Source: JBGTKH01 sp041744735 (GTDB taxonomy: Bacteria; Planctomycetota; Planctomycetia; Pirellulales; Pirellulaceae). Taken from it: a stretch of DNA of 10,405 bases. The position numbers and the translations under genes are program-made. How positions within the stretch are numbered: position 1 is the stretch's first letter; each line of letters starts with the position of its first letter. The stretch covers positions 1 through 10,405 of the forward strand of contig JBGTKH010000171.1 of the NCBI GenBank assembly GCA_041744735.1, read 5' to 3'. The notes beneath the pieces are model-generated. The model did not search any database and was not told where the DNA came from. It saw only the letters and a list, made by a program, of their open reading frames with translations. Shown here one piece after another: positions 1-4,774 of this stretch.

Positions 1-2397
1 TTCGGCGGGTTCCGCATCCATGCCGCGGAACTGTCGCGGTTCGAAAGTCGTCGTCAGCCGCGAGCCGGCGAAGCTGGCGTAAGTTTCGACGCCGAAGTCG
101 CGGGCCAGGAACGTATCCAGATGATGCTCGACCTGCTCGCCAATCATCTCCAGAATCAAGTCGCGGCAGTTCACGCCGTTCAAGATTTTCTGACGGTAGC
201 TATAGACGCGCTTGCGCTGCTCGTCCATCACCTCGTCGTACTCGAGCAGGTTTTTGCGAATCTCGAAGTTCCGCTCCTCGACTTTCTTCTGAGCTGCCTC
301 GATCCGCCGCGTGACCATGCGGCTTTCGATCCGCTCGCCTTCCTGCATGCCCAGCCGGTCGAGGATGCCTTTGACCCACTCGCCGGCGAAGATCCGCATC
401 AGGTCGTCTTCCAGCGAGAGGTAGAAGCGGCTGCTGCCGGGATCGCCTTGCCGGCCGCAACGGCCGCGAAGCTGCAGGTCGATGCGCCGCGCCTCGTGCC
501 GCTCGGTGCCCATCACGCTCAGGCCGCCGAGTTGCTTTACGTCGGCGCCTTCTTCACGCATCTTCTCGCGGACTTCGATTTCATCGACCAGCGCGTCCCA
601 CTCTTCGCGCGGTACATCGAGCCGCGTTGCATACTTGTCTTGCAACAGCGCCCAAGCCATCGTTTCGGCGTTGCCGCCGAGCACAATGTCGGTGCCGCGG
701 CCGGCCATGTTCGTGGCGATCGTGACCGAATTCTTGCGACCGGCCTGAGCAACGATTTCCGCCTCGCGTTTGTGGTGCTTGGCGTTGAGCACCTCGTGTT
801 TGATGCCACGTTTTTCCAGCAGGCTCGACAGCCGCTCGCTCTTCTCAATTGACACCGTGCCCACCAGCACGGGGCGGCCTTTGCGTTCGGTGCCGACGAT
901 TTTGGATTTGGCAACGACGTCCTTCTGCTTGCTCTCTTTGGGCTGGATGGTGAACGAGTCGCTGTCCTCTTTCAGGATCGTGCCCCAGATTTCATTGCCG
1001 TCCTTCAGCACCAGCACGTCCCATTTGTGACAGCGTTCGATGTCGTCGGCCAGGGCGATGAATTTTTCCCGCTCCGTGCGATAGATCACGTCGGGGTTTT
1101 CGGTCCGCCGCATCGGTTTGTTGGTGGGAATGGCGATGACGTCCAGCTTATAGATCTTCCAGAATTCGTTGGCCTCGGTCATCGCGGTACCGGTCATGCC
1201 GCAAATTTTGTCGTATAGCTTGAAAAAGTTTTGCAGCGTAATCGTGGCCAGCGTCTGCGTTTCCTCTTTGATCTTCACGCCTTCTTTGGCTTCCACCGCC
1301 TGATGCAACCCGTCGCTCCACTGGCGGCCTTCCATCAAGCGGCCGGTGAATTCATCGACGATCACCACGCGGCCCTCTTTGACCACATAGTTCACGTCGC
1401 GCTTGTACAGGTGGTGGGCCTTCAGTGAGTTATCGATCAAGTGCGGCCACTGCATGTTGCCGGCGGTGTAGAAACTTTCAACGCCGGCCAATTTCTCCGC
1501 GTGACGCACGCCGTCGTCGGTCAGGTGAGCCGTGTGGTCCTTTTCGTTGACGACGAAATGGTCGTCCTTCTTCAACTGCCGCGAGATGCGATCGGCTTCG
1601 GCGTATTTCTTCACGTCGTCGTGAGCCGGGCCGGAGATGATCAGCGGCGTGCGAGCTTCGTCGACCAGAATATTGTCGACTTCGTCAACGATCGCGTAGT
1701 GCAGCGGGCCCTGCGATTGCTGATGGTGCTTCGGGTAGCGGTCGTCGCCGCGCGCGGCGGGCCGCATGTTGTCGCGCAAGTAGTCGAAGCCGAACTCATT
1801 GTTGGTGCCGTAGGTGATGTCGCAAGCGTACGCCCGCTGACGCTCGCCCACATCCATGTCGCTCTGGATCGCGCCCACCGTCAGCCCCAAACCCAGATAC
1901 AGCGGGCCCATCCACTCCATGTCGCGGCGAGCCAGATAGTCGTTCACGGTGACCACGTGCACGCCTTTGCCTTCCAGCGCATTGAGATACGCGGGCAGCG
2001 TGGCCACCAGCGTCTTGCCTTCGCCCGTGACCATTTCGGCAATCGACCCGCTGTGCAGCACCATGCCGCCGATCAACTGCACGTCGTAATGCCGCATGTC
2101 CAGGTAGCGGCGGCCGGCCTCGCGACACAAGGCGAAGGCTTCGATCAACAGGTCGTCGAGCGTTTCGCCGGCGGCCAAGCGGTCGCGGAATTTGGCCGTC
2201 TGCTCGCGCAACTGCTCATCGGACATCTCTTGGTACTTCGACTCCAAGGCGTTGATCGCGTCAACGTTGGGTTGCAAGCGTTTGATATAGCGGGCGTTGG
2301 ACGAGCCGAACAACGACGTGATCGTACGCTCGAAACCCCGCATCAGTCCGCCGAAAAACAGACTGAGCAATTCCCAAATACGTTCCAGCAGTTCCAT
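1..2397 (-). CDS. secA: Preprotein translocase ATPase SecA (3' end cut by window edge)
   Basis: SecA is the ATPase motor that pushes unfolded preproteins through the SecYEG channel in the cytoplasmic membrane. The 799 visible residues cover the helicase core and the start of the scaffold region; the C-terminal tail, including any zinc-binding end, lies beyond base 1. Visible motifs are MRHYDVQLIGGMVLH, Walker A TGEGKT (about 124-129), Walker B DEVD (238-241) followed by DEARTPLIISG, GTVSIEKSE, TNMAGRGTDI (562-571), LRGRCGRQGD (C647 where most SecAs have Ser) and LLEYDEVMDEQR (around 720). Residues are shifted by roughly 85 relative to E. coli SecA at the YDEV motif; about 47 of these come from one insertion at residues 459-505. 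The start at 2397 gives the usual SecA beginning (short helix, then GSSNARYIKRLQPNV). No Shine-Dalgarno is visible before it. The gene is divergent from the phosphodiesterase gene. Confidence 0.97.
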   Translation of the reverse strand, partial: MELLERIWELLSLFFGGLMRGFERTITSLFGSSNARYIKRLQPNVDAINALESKYQEMSDEQLREQTAKFRDRLAAGETLDDLLIEAFALCREAGRRYLDMRHYDVQLIGGMVLHSGSIAEMVTGEGKTLVATLPAYLNALEGKGVHVVTVNDYLARRDMEWMGPLYLGLGLTVGAIQSDMDVGERQRAYACDITYGTNNEFGFDYLRDNMRPAARGDDRYPKHHQQSQGPLHYAIVDEVDNILVDEARTPLIISGPAHDDVKKYAEADRISRQLKKDDHFVVNEKDHTAHLTDDGVRHAEKLAGVESFYTAGNMQWPHLIDNSLKAHHLYKRDVNYVVKEGRVVIVDEFTGRLMEGRQWSDGLHQAVEAKEGVKIKEETQTLATITLQNFFKLYDKICGMTGTAMTEANEFWKIYKLDVIAIPTNKPMRRTENPDVIYRTEREKFIALADDIERCHKWDVLVLKDGNEIWGTILKEDSDSFTIQPKESKQKDVVAKSKIVGTERKGRPVLVGTVSIEKSERLSSLLEKRGIKHEVLNAKHHKREAEIVAQAGRKNSVTIATNMAGRGTDIVLGGNAETMAWALLQDKYATRLDVPREEWDALVDEIEVREKMREEGADVKQLGGLSVMGTERHEARRIDLQLRGRCGRQGDPGSSRFYLSLEDDLMRIFAGEWVKGILDRLGMQEGERIESRMVTRRIEAAQKKVEERNFEIRKNLLEYDEVMDEQRKRVYSYRQKILNGVNCRDLILEMIGEQVEHHLDTFLARDFGVETYASFAGSRLTTTFEPRQFRGMDAEPAE
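883..1023 (-). other. Extra small domain inserted in SecA (residues 459-505)
   Basis: In typical SecA, the conserved TEREKF helix runs directly into KG-PVLVGTVSIEKSE. Here about 47 residues separate IERCHK from KGRPVLVG. The insert contains VLVLKDGNEIWGTILKED, then FTIQPKES and DVVAKSKIV. Its alternating hydrophobic strands and the LKDG..I.G.I pattern suggest a small beta-barrel of the Sm/SH3 kind. That fold is inferred from pattern only. The surrounding reading frame is intact and SecA-like on both sides, so this is a true in-frame insertion and not a frameshift. Confidence 0.75.
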
Positions 2398-2458
2398 AGT
2401 AGAGAGCAGCAAAATGGCGTGTCGGAAATGCTCGCCACAGAAACGGCGGCTCCGCAAG

Positions 2459-2477
2459 GCGGCGGAGGGGCCGCCGC
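2459..2477 (-). other. GC-rich hairpin in the secA mRNA leader
   Basis: GCGGCGG and CCGCCGC form a perfect 7-base stem around a 5-base loop, about 60 bases before the secA start codon. There is no following T-run, so it is not a typical intrinsic terminator. It could stabilise or regulate the leader, but nothing in the sequence proves a role. Confidence 0.4.
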
Positions 2478-2507
2478 TTAGGCGCGCAAACTCATCCTGT
2501 GACGTAG

Positions 2508-2534
2508 CTTATAACGATTGGGGCAAATGGTCAA
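2508..2534 (-). promoter_or_regulatory. Candidate sigma-70-type promoter for secA
   Basis: On the minus strand TTGACC (2534-2529) is followed after 15 bases by TATAAG (2513-2508). The hexamers are good, but the spacer is shorter than the usual 16-18. It would give a leader of roughly 100 bases. A perfect palindrome AACCGCGGTT (2533-2542) overlaps the -35 hexamer and could be an operator. Confidence 0.4.
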
Positions 2535-2726
2535 CCGCGGTTCTTCGCAGCGACGATAAGCTGTCATTCGCCGCGGACTTGCGGAAATTGCCCGCGGCGG
2601 GCCGAATGATGGAAACCTTGATTTTGAGACGATGCCATGCTTCTGATCGTTGCGACATAGTGACAGCAACGTGACGCCTTGCCACACGCCGCCGAATCTG
2701 CAAAGTTTCACCCGGCTTGCTGCTTC

Positions 2727-2850
2727 CTAGTGCTCCGTCAACTGTCGACTGATGGATGTAGCCGAACTCGCCAGAGTTTGGTTTTCCCAAGATCCGGCCA
2801 AAGTCTGGCGACTTCGGCTACCCATCAATGCACGGCTGACACTGCACTAG
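2727..2850. repeat. MITE-like inverted-repeat element with CTAG ends and double-hairpin core
   Basis: The ends read CTAGTGC at the left (2727-2733) and GCACTAG at the right (2844-2850). The terminal inverted repeats are imperfect and about 53-55 bases long. The inner 24 bases, 2758-2781 against 2798-2821, mismatch at only two positions. Each inner arm can also fold on itself: CCGAACTC-GCCA-GAGTTTGG at the left and CCAAAGTC-TGGC-GACTTCGG at the right, and the loops GCCA and TGGC are complementary. The flanking CTAG may be a target duplication, as made by some IS5-family transposases, or part of the repeat. It contains no gene and ends 25 bases before the start codon of the phosphodiesterase gene. 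A diverged copy of the core lies at 3696-3772. Confidence 0.75.
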
Positions 2851-2875
2851 CCCCATTACCGTCCTGGTTATCCTC

Positions 2876-3682
2876 ATGCCGAAGACCCCCGTGACGCGCG
2901 ACATTCGCGGCCAGCTTGTGATGCTGGGGACCGGCACGTCGGTCGGTGTGCCGGCGATCGGTTGCGGCTGCGCGGTGTGTACCGGCAACGATCCTTGGAA
3001 TCAGCGCACGCGCTGCGCGGTGGCGCTGGGTCTGCCCGAAGGAAATCTGCTGATCGACACGCCGCCCGATCTGCGTTTTCAATTGCTGCGCGAAGGGCTG
3101 GGCATTATCCACGCCGTGCTGTTCACTCACGAACACGCCGATCACATCTTCGGCTTGGACGACCTGCGGCTGTTTCAATTCTATCTGGGCCACGCGGTGC
3201 CGCTGTACTGCGAAGCGATTGTCGAAGATCGCATCCGCCGATCGTTTGATTATGCTTTCACAGACCACGAACCGACTCACGCCGGCGCCGTTCCTCAACT
3301 CACGTTCCATCGTATTACGCTCGAACCGTTCCACGTGCTCGGCCAGCGCGTGATCCCGATCCGGTTGAAGCACGGCCCGCGGTTCGAGGTCCTGGGTTTC
3401 CGCTTCGGCAACGTGGCCTACTGCACCGACACCAACGAGATTCCCCCGGAAAGCTGGCCGCTGTTGGAAGGACTCGACGTGCTCGTGCTCGACGCCCTCC
3501 GCCCCCGTCCACACGCCACGCATTTCGGTTTAGACGAAGCCATCGCCGTGGCCGAAAAACTGCGGCCAAAACGCACGCTGTTCACGCACATGTCGCACGA
3601 ATTGGATTACACGGCAACCAACGCCCGTTTGCCCAAAGGCATGGAATTGGCCTACGACGGCCAGCACGTGCCGCTGACGTGA
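2876..3682 (+). CDS. PhnP-like metallo-beta-lactamase-fold cyclic phosphodiesterase
   Basis: A complete 268-residue cytoplasmic hydrolase of the PhnP branch of the metallo-beta-lactamase superfamily. Members cleave phosphodiesters; E. coli PhnP opens phosphoribosyl 1,2-cyclic phosphate in phosphonate catabolism. The N-terminal strand LVMLGTGTSVGVPA leads into a cysteine cluster (C30, C32, C35, C47), like the structural zinc site of PhnP. The dinuclear metal site is THEHADH (H85, H87, D89, H90), H166 in LKHG, D185 in CTDTNE and H238 in THMSH. H216 in ATHFG matches the PhnP catalytic histidine region. All expected ligands are present. The C-terminus (LPKGMELAYDGQ) also matches the family. No phn genes are nearby, so a phosphonate role is not supported and the substrate is unknown. 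No Shine-Dalgarno is visible. The start at 2876 is chosen because the next ATG (residue 16) would remove part of the first strand. Confidence 0.9.
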   Translation: MPKTPVTRDIRGQLVMLGTGTSVGVPAIGCGCAVCTGNDPWNQRTRCAVALGLPEGNLLIDTPPDLRFQLLREGLGIIHAVLFTHEHADHIFGLDDLRLFQFYLGHAVPLYCEAIVEDRIRRSFDYAFTDHEPTHAGAVPQLTFHRITLEPFHVLGQRVIPIRLKHGPRFEVLGFRFGNVAYCTDTNEIPPESWPLLEGLDVLVLDALRPRPHATHFGLDEAIAVAEKLRPKRTLFTHMSHELDYTATNARLPKGMELAYDGQHVPLT

Positions 3683-3695
3683 GTCGGAGGCGATT

Positions 3696-3772
3696 GTAGC
3701 TGAACTCGTGAGAGTTCAGTTCCTCCAGTAAACGTTGACTGAAGTCTCACGACGTCTCACGACTTCAGCGAC
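3696..3772. repeat. Second copy of the double-hairpin repeat core
   Basis: It lies between the convergent phosphodiesterase and exported-protein genes. The left arm (3696-3719) folds as CTGAACTC-GTGA-GAGTTCAG, a perfect 8-base stem. The right arm (3739-3772) has the matching stem CTGAAGTC/GACTTCAG, but its TCAC loop is enlarged by a 10-base tandem duplication of GTCTCACGAC (3744-3753 and 3754-3763). Loops GTGA and TCAC are complementary. It is clearly related to the core of the element at 2727-2850 but lacks the outer CTAGTGC ends. Its position could let it act as a bidirectional transcription barrier, although no T-run follows either arm. Confidence 0.75.
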
Positions 3773-3811
3773 GACTGATTACGAGCGTTGACGTACAATC
3801 CACGACGAAGG

Positions 3812-4774
3812 TCACGGCCCGATCCACTCCCCCGCACGATATTGACACTTTCGCGGGTCAAACTCCGAAATCGTTTCGAGCGATAACACGGGCAATGGCG
3901 TTCGGTCGTCACGCGCGAGGCTTTGTTGCCAGGACGTGGAAACAGTGGTGTGCTCGGCGCCGGTATCGGCGGCGGACTTACTCGTCATGGATAATTCCAC
4001 GAGCAGAATCTTGTGCAAAATGTCGAGCGGAAGTTCCGCGGCGCTTTTACAAGCGTCGTCGAATTCTTTGAAGGAAATCACTTGCTGGAATTCGTCGAAT
4101 TGCGATTGCACGGCGGGAAGCTGAGCGATGCGGCGGGCGGCAAGTTTGTTGCCTTGTCGCAGATGCCGCAGCGCTTGCAGCAGTTGGCTGCGGGCGCTGT
4201 CGTCGGCCGCCGCGCGCGTCGTTTGGATCGGGCTGGGCGGTTTGAGCACGCGGCGGTCGTGGTCCGGGTCGAGCAGGTAGGCCATTGCGCGGAACTTGGC
4301 TTCCTCCGCTTCGCTGCGCGCCAAGTCGATCATGCCCAGCATGGAACTGCGGCCGAGATTGGCCGGGTCCAAGTAGGCGGCGATCAAGTACAGCCGAATG
4401 GCCGCCGCGCGCGCTTCGGGGTCTTGGCGTTTCTCGGCCAGTTCTTCGGCATAGTTGCGGTATTGCCGCGGGTCGTCGGGACGCAGCGTTTCGAGACGCT
4501 CGATAGATACGGTAAACAATATGTCGTCAACATCCGAACGCAGCAGCAGGTGATCGCGCGTCGTGCCGTCCGGTTGCGGCTCGCGCACCACGACCCGCGT
4601 CCCGTCCTGGCTCACAAGAAATCCCATGATCGGTTTGTCGCTGCCCTTGGGGAACACGACGACGGCCCAGCATTGCGCTACAGGCAATACGAGCAGCAAG
4701 ATTAATGCGAAGGTCAACACGCGCGCGACGGCCGACTTCACTTTCTTGTTTCTAAAACTCTTGTCACGGTCCAT
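3812..4774 (-). CDS. Exported protein with beta-strand N-domain and TPR-like helices, function unknown
   Basis: A 320-residue protein not recognised as a named family. A basic N-terminus (RNKKVK) and a hydrophobic stretch (about 17-34) ending in AQCWA suggest a signal peptide or anchor, so it should act outside the cytoplasmic membrane. The next segment (38-90, VVVFPKGSDKPIMGFLVS to DDILFTVS) is strand-rich and ends in a predicted link to helices. Residues 105-170 include AIRLYLIAAYLDP and AKFRAMAYLLDPDHD, a TPR-like helical pair. The rest is helical, with a less ordered tail after about 265. The start at 4774 overlaps the stop of the preceding gene by 11 bases, which points to translational coupling. 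An alternative in-frame ATG at 4810 would add 12 residues (MEKRPLYKCGCC) and cannot be excluded. It is the last gene of the minus-strand operon and converges on the phosphodiesterase gene. Confidence 0.8.
   Translation of the reverse strand: MDRDKSFRNKKVKSAVARVLTFALILLLVLPVAQCWAVVVFPKGSDKPIMGFLVSQDGTRVVVREPQPDGTTRDHLLLRSDVDDILFTVSIERLETLRPDDPRQYRNYAEELAEKRQDPEARAAAIRLYLIAAYLDPANLGRSSMLGMIDLARSEAEEAKFRAMAYLLDPDHDRRVLKPPSPIQTTRAAADDSARSQLLQALRHLRQGNKLAARRIAQLPAVQSQFDEFQQVISFKEFDDACKSAAELPLDILHKILLVELSMTSKSAADTGAEHTTVSTSWQQSLARDDRTPLPVLSLETISEFDPRKCQYRAGEWIGP

Larger units (their letters stand above)
2398..2875. other. Divergent intergenic region between secA and the phosphodiesterase gene
   Basis: These 478 bases hold no convincing gene; the short open frames here have no recognisable product. 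Contents are a GC hairpin in the secA leader (2459-2477), a candidate secA promoter (2508-2534) touching a 10-base palindrome AACCGCGGTT (2533-2542), an 8-base inverted repeat CGCCGCGG/CCGCGGCG (2569-2576 and 2592-2599, 15-base loop), and a MITE-like element (2727-2850). No clear promoter for the plus-strand gene was found. Bases 2600-2726 show nothing recognisable. Confidence 0.7.

Noticed and set aside
121..852. A 243-residue plus-strand open frame opposite secA
   Set aside because: Same reason: the minus strand carries the conserved SecA helicase motifs over this stretch.
1441..2481. A 346-residue plus-strand open frame opposite secA
   Set aside because: It is antisense to clear SecA motifs and is a by-product of high GC and codon bias; the His/Val/Gln-rich product has no recognisable domain.
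2825..3523. A 232-residue minus-strand open frame opposite the phosphodiesterase gene
   Set aside because: The plus strand encodes the full metal-binding motif set; the antisense product has none.
3696..3772. An intrinsic terminator between the convergent genes
   Set aside because: Stems are strong, but no T-run follows on either strand, and the structure belongs to a repeat family also found upstream of a gene.
4661..4672. A lipobox at the end of the exported protein's hydrophobic segment (VAQC)
   Set aside because: Gln just before the Cys does not fit the usual small-residue rule, so an ordinary signal peptide or anchor is more likely.
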